A DNA stretch of 64,000 bases. Source: Tepidicaulis marinus (GTDB taxonomy: Bacteria > Pseudomonadota > Alphaproteobacteria > Parvibaculales > Parvibaculaceae). The stretch spans positions 62,001 through 126,000 of the forward strand of contig NZ_BBIO01000009.1 in assembly GCF_000739695.1 (NCBI RefSeq), given 5' to 3'. Shown here in pieces: positions 17,492 through 24,878 of the stretch; within the stretch, counting starts at the first letter, position 1; every line of letters begins with the position of its first letter. Position numbers and translations under genes: made by a program. Below the pieces are notes generated by a model, which saw only the letters and a list, made by a program, of their open reading frames with translations, was not told the DNA's origin and did no database searches.

Positions 17492-18633
17492 ATGGCGACA
17501 AAAGCAAAAAAATCCCCGAAAGCCGCTGCCAAGAAAACGGCGGCGAAAAAGAAGCCGGCGCCCAAGAGTGCTGCGGCCAAAACCAGCGCGAAAAAAACCA
17601 CAGCCAAAAAAGCCCCCGCAAAAAAACAACAACCTCTAAGACCGGAACAAAACCCAACGTGAAAGCCGCACCGAAAAAATCCGCCGCCCAAAAACCCGCT
17701 GCGAAGAAAGCGGCGGCAAAGAAACCTGCCGCCAAAAAGGCGGCTGTGAAGAAGACCACCGCCAAGAAAGCGGCCGCTTCCACCGCCAAAACCAGCGCCA
17801 AGAAGACCTGCGCCAGCAAGCCGGCCGCTAAAACCGCCGCCAAGAAGCCGGCAGTAAAGGCTGCGGCCAAGAGCGCCGTGAAGACCGCGCCGAAGAAGAA
17901 GGCGGCGGCAAAATCGGCGGAGCCCAAGAAAACCGCGGCCAAGGCTGAAAAGCCGGCGGCAAAAGCGGCAAGCCCGGCCAAAAAGGCCAAAGCCGCCCCG
18001 CAGACGGACGAAAAAGCGGCCAAGCCCGCCGCCAAGGCGCCCGCGAAAGCCGAAGCGCCCAAGGCCGAGGCCCCGAAGGCGGCGCCCAAACCGAAGCCTG
18101 CGCCGAAAAAAGTGGTGATCAACTTCAAGCCGAACGAATCCATCGTCTATCCGGCGCATGGGGTGGGCAAGATTCTGGAGATCGAGGAACAGGAAGTGGC
18201 CGGCCACAAGCTGGAGCTCTTCGTCATCACCTTCGAGCAGGACAAAATGACGCTGCGCGTCCCCACCAACAAAGTGGACTCGGTCGGCATGCGCAAACTC
18301 TCCGACAAGTCCGTCGTCGAGGACGCGCTTGCCACCTTGAAGGGCCGGGCCCGGGTCAAACGCACCATGTGGAGCCGCCGCGCCCAGGAATACGAGCAGA
18401 AGATCAATTCAGGTGATCTTATTTCCATCGCCGAAGTGGTGCGCGATCTGTTCCGCTCCGAGCGCCAGCCCGAGCAGTCTTATTCCGAGCGCCAGCTCTA
18501 TGAAGCCGCCCTCGACCGGATGGCCCGCGAAATCGCCGCCGTCGAGGAAACGAGCACGGAAGCGGCCAGCGCCAAGATCGAGGACATTCTGCAAAAGGCC
18601 GCCGCAAAGGCGAAACCGACCGAAGCGGCTTAG
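17492..18633 (+). CDS. carD: CarD-family transcription regulator with histone-H1-like N-terminal tail (frame break at A7)
   Basis: The C-terminal part is a full CarD protein: VYPAHGVGKILEIEEQEVAG (RNA-polymerase-binding domain), MTLRVPTNKVDSVGMRKLS, and RVKRTMWSRRAQEYEQKINS (DNA-binding helices). CarD binds the RNA polymerase beta subunit and stabilises open promoters. Before it lies a very long Lys/Ala/Pro tail of KKPAAKKAA-type repeats. The tail starts in one frame at ATG 17492 (MATKAKKSPKAAAKK), whose frame stops at 17662, and continues in the -1 frame that carries CarD. The switch fits exactly at the A7 run 17620-17626 (GCA AAA AAA C), by either a -1 slip or one missing A. Alternatively CarD may restart at GTG 17659, whose GTGA overlaps the upstream stop. 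The CarD domain is certain; the form of the N-terminus is not. Confidence 0.85.
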
Positions 18634-18671
18634 GCTTTTAGGCTCAGGCTTCAGGCCATCCAGCTTTCAAT

Positions 18672-18703
18672 GGCCCCGCGGCTTGCCGCCGGGGCCATTT
18701 TTC
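18672..18703 (+). terminator. Rho-independent terminator of carD
   Basis: GGCCCCG-CGGC, short loop, GCCG-CCGGGGCC followed by ATTTTT, 38 bases after the carD stop. Confidence 0.85.
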
Positions 18704-18789
18704 TTGGGCCGGTCAGCCCTCCCGGCAGGCACATAACCGGAAAATGCCGAAAAACCCTAGTGATAACAAGGGCATAACCGGTTTGTGAC

Positions 18790-18806
18790 TTTGGAATTAA
18801 TCCAAA
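18790..18806. promoter_or_regulatory. Palindrome upstream of rpoH
   Basis: TTTGGA-ATTAA-TCCAAA is a 17-base dyad 74 bases before the rpoH start. It could be an operator; no matching family consensus comes to mind. Two copies of ATAACCGG (18733-18740 and 18774-18781) lie just upstream. Confidence 0.35.
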
Positions 18807-18879
18807 CTGTGATGGAGTACGTAGGAGGAGATGACAACGGCGGAAAGCGCCTTGCCCCGACAAACCCGGGAGAGCGAGA

Positions 18880-19776
18880 ATGGCGGCAACAGAAGTTGGA
18901 CAATCTCAAACGGCCCAGCGCCGCTTTGCAAAAAACGCGCTGAGCAAACCTCTTTTAACTCTCGAACGCGAGCAGGAACTGGCCCGGGCCTGGGCCGATG
19001 ATCAGGACACCCGCGCCCTGCATGAGCTAACCCAGGCGCATATGCGTCTCGTGATCGCCATGGCCTACCGCTTCCGCCATTACGGATTGCCGGTGGGCGA
19101 TCTCATCCAGGAAGGCAATGTCGGCCTCATGCATGCCGCCCAGCGTTTCGATGCGGACCGGGGCGTGCGCTTTTCCACTTACGCGGGCTGGTGGATCCGC
19201 TCCCAGATCCAGGATTACATTTTGCGCAACTGGTCGATCGTGCGCACCGGCACGACCTCCGCGCATAAATCCCTGTTCTTCAATCTGCGCCGCCTGCGCT
19301 CGAAAATCGCCAATGGCACGAAAGAAGCGCTGACCCACACCGACCATCAGCTTATCGGCCAGATGCTCCACGTTTCCCCCGACGACGTGGCTTATATGGA
19401 AGGGCGCCTCTCAGGCTCCGACCGCTCGCTCAACGCGCCAGCAGGCGGGGCGGGCGAGGAAGATGCCCCGCAATGGCAGGACCTTTTGGTGGGGGAAGAA
19501 GAAAGCCCGGACGATCAGGCGATCTGCGCGCGCGACACCGAACTTCTGCGCCAGCATATCGCCCGCGCACTGGAGGAGCTGAGCGAGCGGGAACAGAAAA
19601 TCGTCGAAACGCGGCAACTGCGTGAAGACCCGCTGACCCTTGAAATGCTGGGCAAGCAGCTCGGTATTTCAAAGGAACGCGTGCGCCAGATCGAGCAGCA
19701 GGCACTTAAAAAAATGAAAGAGGCACTCGTCGCCTCGCTCGGCCAGAACGCCGAGGCCGCGCTTCACGGCTATTGA
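18880..19776 (+). CDS. rpoH: RNA polymerase sigma-32 factor (RpoH2-like)
   Basis: The 298-residue sigma-70-family factor has region 2 (GLPVGDLIQEGNVGLMHAAQ, VRFSTYAGWWIRSQIQDYIL) and region 4.2 (LGISKERVRQIEQQALKKMK). RNWSIVRTGTTSAHKSLFFNLRRLR is the RpoH box region and matches the alphaproteobacterial RpoH2 type, used in oxidative/singlet-oxygen and some heat responses, better than RpoH1. This subtype call is from memory. GGGAGAG lies about five bases before the ATG. A strong AGGAGG site and a short overlapping ORF lie upstream (18831-19001) and may affect initiation. It follows carD after that gene's terminator. Confidence 0.9.
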   Translation: MAATEVGQSQTAQRRFAKNALSKPLLTLEREQELARAWADDQDTRALHELTQAHMRLVIAMAYRFRHYGLPVGDLIQEGNVGLMHAAQRFDADRGVRFSTYAGWWIRSQIQDYILRNWSIVRTGTTSAHKSLFFNLRRLRSKIANGTKEALTHTDHQLIGQMLHVSPDDVAYMEGRLSGSDRSLNAPAGGAGEEDAPQWQDLLVGEEESPDDQAICARDTELLRQHIARALEELSEREQKIVETRQLREDPLTLEMLGKQLGISKERVRQIEQQALKKMKEALVASLGQNAEAALHGY

Positions 19777-19802
19777 GGTTCCGCAAGCCCATCGCCTCCC
19801 TC

Positions 19803-19826
19803 TCCCGCATCCGCCCTCTTGCGGGA
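19803..19826 (+). terminator. Possible transcript end after rpoH
   Basis: TCCCGCA (19803-19809) pairs with TGCGGGA (19820-19826) around a ten-base loop, 27 bases after the rpoH stop and before the convergent peptidase. There is no T tract, so it is only a candidate. Confidence 0.3.
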
Positions 19827-19834
19827 AAGCCGCC

Positions 19835-21309
19835 TCACTCGGCGATGAGTTTGACCGTGCTGGACGGTTTGGGCTCCCCCCCTCGCCCAGGCCGTTCAGC
19901 ACCCGGAAGCGTTCAAGCGCATAAGCCTCCACTTTCATGCGCGCGGCAAGCGCGGCGGCGCTTTCGCCCGGCCGCACCTTCACCGTGCGGATGCGCAGCG
20001 GCTTGATGCGCGCGGCTTCGGCTTTCGAAAGCAGCCGGAAACTTTCCACCATCGCGCCGATTGCCGCGTCATGAACCGTGCCGGCCTGCGGCACGGTACC
20101 GGCGAGGAAACGGTAAACCCGCCCGTCCCCTCCTTCGATCGCGACAATGCGCGTGCGCATGTTCTGCAGGCGCGTCCAGGCCTCGGCGGCGGCAAGGCCG
20201 CCGATCTCCAACCGGCGCAGTTCCGTCAGGCGCAGCTGCCGCGCCCAATCGTTCACCAGATAACCAGCAATGTCCTGGCCGGACGCCTTCTTATCCGTAT
20301 CGAATTTCACGATGCTTTTATCCGGGCCGAAAGCCCAAACGGCCTGCGGGGTGTTTTGCAGATGAAAATCTTCCGGCGCTTTAAACCGGAAGCCGAGGCC
20401 GGAATGCAAAAACTCCCTGCCTCTGATCACGCCTTCTTCGGGCCTATCCCCGTAAAGCAGCCCGTCAACGGCCTGCAAATGCGCAGCCGCATTTACCTCG
20501 CCTGCACCTTGCGGCATACCGGTCTCGGCGGCAAGGCGGGCAGCTTCTCTTACCCGCGCATCGTTTGCCGGATGGGTTGCCAGCCAATCGACTTGCACGG
20601 CGCCGGCCCCGCGGCCAGAAAGTTTGGCGGCGAGCGCCGTTTCCGCGGCAAGCTGTTTCAAAAAACTTGCCTGCGCATAAGGATCGTATCCGGCCCGCGC
20701 CAGATAGCGCACGCCAAGACTGTCCGCCTCAAACTCCTGCTCGCGCGAATAGCTGGCAAGCAGGCCCTGGCTGCCCAGATTGAAAAGCTGATTGACCGCC
20801 GAGCTTCCCACCACCGCGCCGAGCAGCGTGCCGAAAATTTGCGAGCCGACGGCGGCGGTCTGACGCTGGGCACTGTGACGGGCGGCGACATGGCCGATCT
20901 CGTGGGCAAGCACCCCGGCAAGTTCGGCTTCGCTATTGGCAAGCGCGAGCAGCCCGCGTGTCACGTAAACATAGCCGCCGGGCAGCGCGAAGGCGTTGAC
21001 GACGGGACTGTCGAGCACACTGACCGTATAGGGAATATCGGGCAGGTCGGAGGCACGCGCCACGCGCAGCGCCACTTTGGCGACATAAGCGCCGACGCGC
21101 GCGTCCTCATAAACGCCGCCATAGGCTTTGAGGATTTGCGGATGCGCCTCGGCCCCAATCCGCGCTTCTTCCTGGGGCGACATGAAGGGTGTGAAGTCTT
21201 CCTCGCCCGTAGCCGGATTGGTGGTGCAGGCGCCAAGCCCGGCAAAGATCCCTGCCATAAGCGCCGCAAGAAACATCTTGCGCATACCTGCACCCGCCGG
21301 CCGTTTCAT
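19835..21309 (-). CDS. M48 metallopeptidase lipoprotein (frame break near the 3' end)
   Basis: The N-terminus has a lipoprotein signal (MKRPAGAGMRKMFLAALMAG, then FAGLGAC with the lipobox Cys). HEIGHVAARH is the zinc HExxH motif of M48 peptidases, and EQEFEADSLGVRYLARAGYD supplies the third ligand. Related proteins act in periplasmic/outer-membrane quality control (BepA/LoiP-like). The literal frame does not stop where expected but runs into the opposite strand of rpoH until 19669. Adding one G to the G7 run (plus-strand C7, 19876-19882) restores an end reading GGEPKPSSTVKLIAE and a stop at 19835, as in normal family C-termini. ATG 21309 has AAGGTGG five bases upstream and is preferred over ATG 21327. 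Confidence 0.8.
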
Positions 21310-21442
21310 CGTTCCACCTTGCGCCATCCGCGCTTCCCCCCTTACGCCGCTGCCTGCTTTTCAGGCACAATTTAAGCAGACCGTCTGAACGCGGACTGAA
21401 CACACGCATATGTGATTTTAGTTATATTGATACACAAAAGCG

Positions 21443-21481
21443 CCTCTCACTAGAGTACTCACGTTAATCCACGATGAGAGG
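21443..21481 (+). promoter_or_regulatory. 5'-leader inverted repeat overlapping the ribosome site
   Basis: CCTCTCA (21443-21449) is complementary to TGAGAGG (21475-21481), which contains the Shine-Dalgarno sequence (GAGAGGTGGG) of the Cys-rich peptide gene. If formed, the hairpin would hide the ribosome site. Confidence 0.4.
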
Positions 21482-21487
21482 TGGGAA

Positions 21488-21712
21488 ATGGACTCCCAGA
21501 AGAAAAGCTTTAAGAAAACCGCTCTCGTGCTCGGTACGGCCATGGCCATGTCGAGCGCGGTAGCCGCAGGCCCCGCATTCGCATCCTGCTCGCCCTGCAA
21601 CCCTTGCAAGGCAGCATCCTGCAGCGCATGCAATCCCTGCAACCCGTGCAAAGCAGGCGGCTGCAGCCCCTGCAATCCGTGCAACCCCTGCAATCCTTGC
21701 GGCGCGCACTAA
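21488..21712 (+). CDS. Secreted cysteine-rich CxxC-repeat peptide
   Basis: The 74-residue protein has a Sec signal peptide ([20 protein letters not shown], then [12 protein letters not shown]) and a mature part of about 42 residues with 12 Cys in CNPC/CSPC/CSAC repeats, so nearly every third residue is Cys. The repeats are also visible in the DNA as 9-base TGCAAYCCN units. Such density suggests metal binding (copper or zinc) or a precursor for modification. It resembles small CNPC-repeat proteins seen in other proteobacteria; I know of no established function. GAGAGGTGGGAA gives a strong ribosome site. A terminator follows at 21728. The next gene encodes a protein with a His-rich motif. Confidence 0.8.
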   Translation: MDSQKKSFKKTALVLGTAMAMSSAVAAGPAFASCSPCNPCKAASCSACNPCNPCKAGGCSPCNPCNPCNPCGAH

Positions 21713-21727
21713 GCACGTGATTTAAAA

Positions 21728-21775
21728 AAACCCGGCGCATCAGGGCCTTTCGGGGCTGTGTTGCGCCGGGTTTGT
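21728..21775 (+). terminator. Rho-independent terminator after the Cys-rich peptide gene
   Basis: AAACCCGGCGCA (21728 onward) pairs with the TTGCGCCGGGTTT ending at 21773. Inner GGGCC/GGGGC bases may extend it. It should end or attenuate the transcript before the next gene. Confidence 0.8.
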
Positions 21776-21812
21776 CGTTTATAGAGGGGTGGTCAACCTC
21801 AGGAATACCGCC

Positions 21813-22544
21813 GTGAGTGAACAGGACCCTTACCGCCCTCCGATCTGCGCGATAGCGCCCGACTTGCGCAGCCGTATGGAAAAGGCTGCCGACGAGATCG
21901 TGGAAATCGCCAACGAACTGGCCGGCGCAAACCGCAATGTCGTCAGCGCGCTGCTCGATCCGGAAACGCCTTTCTACGAGTGGCAGCATTATCCAAAGGG
22001 CGATGTCTTCGACCCCTTAACCCATGCGCAGTTCTATTATCACTCCCATAACGGCGAATGGGAGGAGCATGGGCACTTCCACACTTTCCTGCGCGCCGGC
22101 GGCATGCCTGAAACCGCAACCCCGGTTCCCCATGAGGGTGACGACAAGCAGGACTGGCCGGAAGGAAGCGACGCGCTGAGCCACCTGATCGCGTTTTCCA
22201 TCGACCATCACGGCCTGCCTGCCCGCCTTTTCACCACCAATCGCTGGGTCACGGGCGAAACTTTCTATCCCGCCGAAGACGTGATCGCCATGCTGGACCG
22301 GTTCGACATGAATGTTGCCGGACCTTACGAGATGACGGGCCGCTGGCTCTCATCCATGTGCCTGCTCTTCCGCCCGCAGATCGAGGCGCTCTTGCGCGAG
22401 CGCGACGAGACCGTGGCGGCGCGCGCCAAAATCTATGCGCCCACCGGCAAGGACATTTACGAGGACCGGGCGCTGGAAGTCACCTCGGCCTGTGAAATCT
22501 CGATCATGGATCAGCTGCAATGGCTGGGTCTTTTGGACGAGTGA
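21813..22544 (+). CDS. Conserved hypothetical protein with His-rich motif (possibly DUF6969)
   Basis: From GTG 21813 (AGGA site eight bases upstream) the product is 243 residues; GTG 21789 would add eight. It is acidic and soluble, with no signal peptide. The central EWQHYPKGDVFDPLTHAQFY is followed by YHSHNGEWEEHGHFHTF, whose four closely spaced His plus acidic residues look like a metal or active site. The pattern recalls proteins annotated DUF6969, but this is from memory. Its placement 100 bp after the CxxC peptide gene, in the same direction, suggests a link, although a terminator lies between. Function is unknown. It converges on the nuclease gene with 11 bp between stops. Confidence 0.7.
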   Translation: MSEQDPYRPPICAIAPDLRSRMEKAADEIVEIANELAGANRNVVSALLDPETPFYEWQHYPKGDVFDPLTHAQFYYHSHNGEWEEHGHFHTFLRAGGMPETATPVPHEGDDKQDWPEGSDALSHLIAFSIDHHGLPARLFTTNRWVTGETFYPAEDVIAMLDRFDMNVAGPYEMTGRWLSSMCLLFRPQIEALLRERDETVAARAKIYAPTGKDIYEDRALEVTSACEISIMDQLQWLGLLDE

Positions 22545-22555
22545 ACGTTTAAGCG

Positions 22556-23446
22556 CTAACGGTTTTCCGCGCCCTCTTCTCCAGGCTGCGCTTCTTCCAC
22601 CCGCATTTGCCCGGCGCCGGGCAGCATCAGGATTTCGATCTGCTCGGGATGGGTGAGAACGATTTCCGGCCCGTTCCTGTCCCGCAGCCAGCCGCGCACA
22701 CGGACCACCCCGCCTTTCAGCGCCTTCAGCATTTCCGGGACAGGTCTACCCGGCCCGAAACGGCGCAAATCGCGCTTGGTAATCGTAACGGTAAAATCAC
22801 GCCGCCAATTGCGGGAAAAATTCAAATAGAGCTTCGATTTGACCAGGGAAACATCGGCAACCGCCCCTTCCACCAATTGAAACGAGCCGGTAAGCCCTTC
22901 CAGCTTCTTCAGATCATCCGCGCTGCGCACCGCGTAAAATGGATGCGCCCAGATACCGCGCAGCGCCCGGCGGGCCGCCTCTTCCGCCTCCAAAAGCTCG
23001 AGGGTGCAGCCGTGATTGTCGGCAAAACTGTAAACCCGCGCCCAGCCTTGCCCGACAAGCGCCCGCTGCGCCCAGATTTTTTCCTCGCCTGCGAAAATAT
23101 GGGCTAGCACCCGGCCATGCCGGTCCACCGAGCGCCCGTCCACCCGCAGCGCGACCTCCTTGCCGAGCAGCAAATCCGCTGCCGCCGCGCGGGCTTCTTC
23201 GGCCAGCGGCCAGGGCATAAACCCTTTGCGGCCAAGGGCGAGTTTCGGAGCCTGGATCCCGACGAAACGGATTTCACGCCCATCGGCAAGGCGGGCCGTA
23301 TCCCCGTCGATCACCTCCTCGACCGTGCCGCCGGGCAACTCACGCATGGCGCAAGGTTCCGCGCGGGCCGCGCCCGGCAAACCCGCCATCCAGAAGAAGG
23401 CGCCCAGGAGCAAGGAAGCCGCGAGCGGGAAAGAAACTGAGGGCAT
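22556..23446 (-). CDS. Thermonuclease-fold (SNase-like) exported protein with altered active site
   Basis: The 296-residue product starts at ATG 23446 with a signal peptide (MPSVSFPLAASLLLGAFFWM to about residue 29). The SNase fold is clear: VEEVIDGDTARLADGREIRF, then VDRHGRVLAHIFAG. In staphylococcal nuclease the key residues are Asp21, Arg35, Asp40, Glu43 and Arg87. The Asp and both Arg appear conserved, but the segment that should read D-x-P-E is IQAPKL, so Asp40 and the catalytic Glu are replaced. It may be inactive or act differently. The C-terminal 120 residues hold a second beta-rich (OB-like) region. A TTG at 23455 could extend it by three residues. Confidence 0.8.
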   Translation of the reverse strand: MPSVSFPLAASLLLGAFFWMAGLPGAARAEPCAMRELPGGTVEEVIDGDTARLADGREIRFVGIQAPKLALGRKGFMPWPLAEEARAAAADLLLGKEVALRVDGRSVDRHGRVLAHIFAGEEKIWAQRALVGQGWARVYSFADNHGCTLELLEAEEAARRALRGIWAHPFYAVRSADDLKKLEGLTGSFQLVEGAVADVSLVKSKLYLNFSRNWRRDFTVTITKRDLRRFGPGRPVPEMLKALKGGVVRVRGWLRDRNGPEIVLTHPEQIEILMLPGAGQMRVEEAQPGEEGAENR

Positions 23447-23573
23447 GAACCGCAAAAGCTCGAAACGTCAAAGGAACACCGGATGGGCCGGCACTGCCGG
23501 CAGCTGGAAATATGAAGGCGCCAGAAGAGATGACCGGCACGCACATTCGCTCACGCCCGTGCGCAAGCTTCGC

Positions 23574-24422
23574 TCAGAGCCCCGCCCCTTCCGGCAGCCC
23601 GTCCGCATCATTATCCCGCATACCGGCCCGGTGAGCAATGATCGCCGCTTCCGTGCGATTGCGCACATTCAGCGCTGCCAGAATGGCGTTTACATGCAGC
23701 TTGACCGTGGCGAGCGCGATGCCCAGCCTTTCGGCGATTTCCTGATTGGAGCGACCGGCGGCAAGATGGTGCAGCACTTCATGCTGGCGCGGCGTCAAGC
23801 CCGACAATGCGCCGGAACCGGGAATGCCCGTGCCCGCTGCCCCCTCGAAATCATAAACGGCCCCTTCGTCAAAACCGCCCGGCCCGCTCTCAAGACCGCG
23901 CTCCTGGCCTGTGCTCTCGCCCTTGCCATAATCGGGCACATAAGGCCCCCCTTTGGCAAAGGCCCGCAGCGCCCGTTCAAGCTCGCGTATATCGCCATGT
24001 TTGGGCAGAAAAACATTCACCCCCAGCGCCATGAATTCGGGAATAAGGAAAAAATCATCCCGGTCCAGAAAAAGCGCCAGCGCGAGCGAAGGCCGGGTCC
24101 GCAAGAGCGCGCCCAGCAAAGAGGCAGGCTCCGTGCCCACGCGGGAGGGCACATCCAAAAGCGCCGCGCCAAAGGGCTCGCCCCGCCCCAAAACACCGCG
24201 CGCTTCACCAAGAGAGCCGGCTTCGCCAATATGCGCAGGCTCCAGCACCCGGCCCGCCAGCCCGGCAAGCCCATGCCGCAGCAAGGGCTGCTTGCCGATC
24301 ACCAAAAGCCCGCCCTGGATGGCGCGGCTTTGAGGGCGGCTTGGAGACCCCTCCGCCCGGTGCCCGCCCGGCGCGGGCCCGCGCGGCGCCCCGCGCCTTT
24401 CGTCTGAAATCTGCCCTTGCAC
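23574..24422 (-). CDS. LuxR-type response regulator with degenerate receiver
   Basis: The C-terminal LuxR helix-turn-helix is unmistakable: LTPRQHEVLHHLAAGRSNQE, IAERLGIALATVKLHVNAIL. The N-terminal half has a receiver-like alternation (LLVIGKQPLLRHGLAGL at the start, ALLDV at the phospho-Asp position, FLPKHGD at the Lys) but lacks the usual acidic pair after the first strand, so phosphorylation is doubtful. There is no ATG; GTG 24422 with GGAGCTTAGG upstream gives 282 residues, while TTG 24524 would add 34 low-complexity residues. It lies divergent from the chemoreceptor gene. Confidence 0.8.
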   Translation of the reverse strand: MQGQISDERRGAPRGPAPGGHRAEGSPSRPQSRAIQGGLLVIGKQPLLRHGLAGLAGRVLEPAHIGEAGSLGEARGVLGRGEPFGAALLDVPSRVGTEPASLLGALLRTRPSLALALFLDRDDFFLIPEFMALGVNVFLPKHGDIRELERALRAFAKGGPYVPDYGKGESTGQERGLESGPGGFDEGAVYDFEGAAGTGIPGSGALSGLTPRQHEVLHHLAAGRSNQEIAERLGIALATVKLHVNAILAALNVRNRTEAAIIAHRAGMRDNDADGLPEGAGL

Positions 24423-24878
24423 CGCGCCTAAGCTCCACTGCCAATCACTTGACCAACACAAACAGTCCGGCCCAAGCCCCCGCCAAAAAGACAAAACCCC
24501 CGAAGGGGCGCCAGCGTCCGGCAACGCGTCACAACGTGTCTTAATGGCGGCGCCTTGCGCCTTGGTGAAATAGAAGCGGCAGCATGTCTTTAAATTCTAA
24601 GAAAACCCCTTCCAATAAGGGTGCAATTCTTTCTTAAATTGAGAGAAATACTTCAAACCGGCATAGAATAATGGTGCGCGGGGGGCACCGCCAGAACAGC
24701 CGCTGGCGAAAAAGTGAGCGTCCATAAAGGCAAAGGAGCCGCAATACAGGCGCCCGGCAGGGCTCATCTTACCTTTTTGATAAGATTTTTCTGAATTACT
24801 GGACGGATAAGGCAAAGGGCGCGCCTGAGGAGGGGATCCGGCGCGCGCATAAGCCATTGAAAGGGTGGGGAAGTATTT
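24423..24878. other. Divergent intergenic region between LuxR regulator and chemoreceptor
   Basis: About 450 bases. On the reverse strand a CCCC-TTCG-GGGG hairpin followed by TTTTGTCTTTTT (24485-24510) looks like a terminator or attenuator inside the possible leader of the LuxR gene. The rest is AT-richer (24590-24660) and probably carries promoters. No other feature is visible. Confidence 0.4.
24485..24510 (-). terminator. Terminator-like UUCG hairpin in LuxR leader
   Basis: On the reverse strand CCCC-TTCG-GGGG is followed by TTTTGTCTTTTT. The stem is short, but the tetraloop is stable and the T tract is clear. No reverse-strand gene precedes it within two kilobases, so attenuation of the LuxR gene is possible. 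Confidence 0.4.

Noticed and set aside
17591-17597. First A7 run in carD as the frameshift site
   Set aside because: A -1 slip here would insert NHSQKSPR, which breaks the Lys/Ala pattern; the second run (17620-17626) gives a smooth join.
21418-21693. Reverse-strand ORF with LQGL repeats opposite the Cys-rich peptide
   Set aside because: The repeats are just the complement of the TGCAAYCCN codons, and the forward frame has a signal peptide and a good ribosome site.
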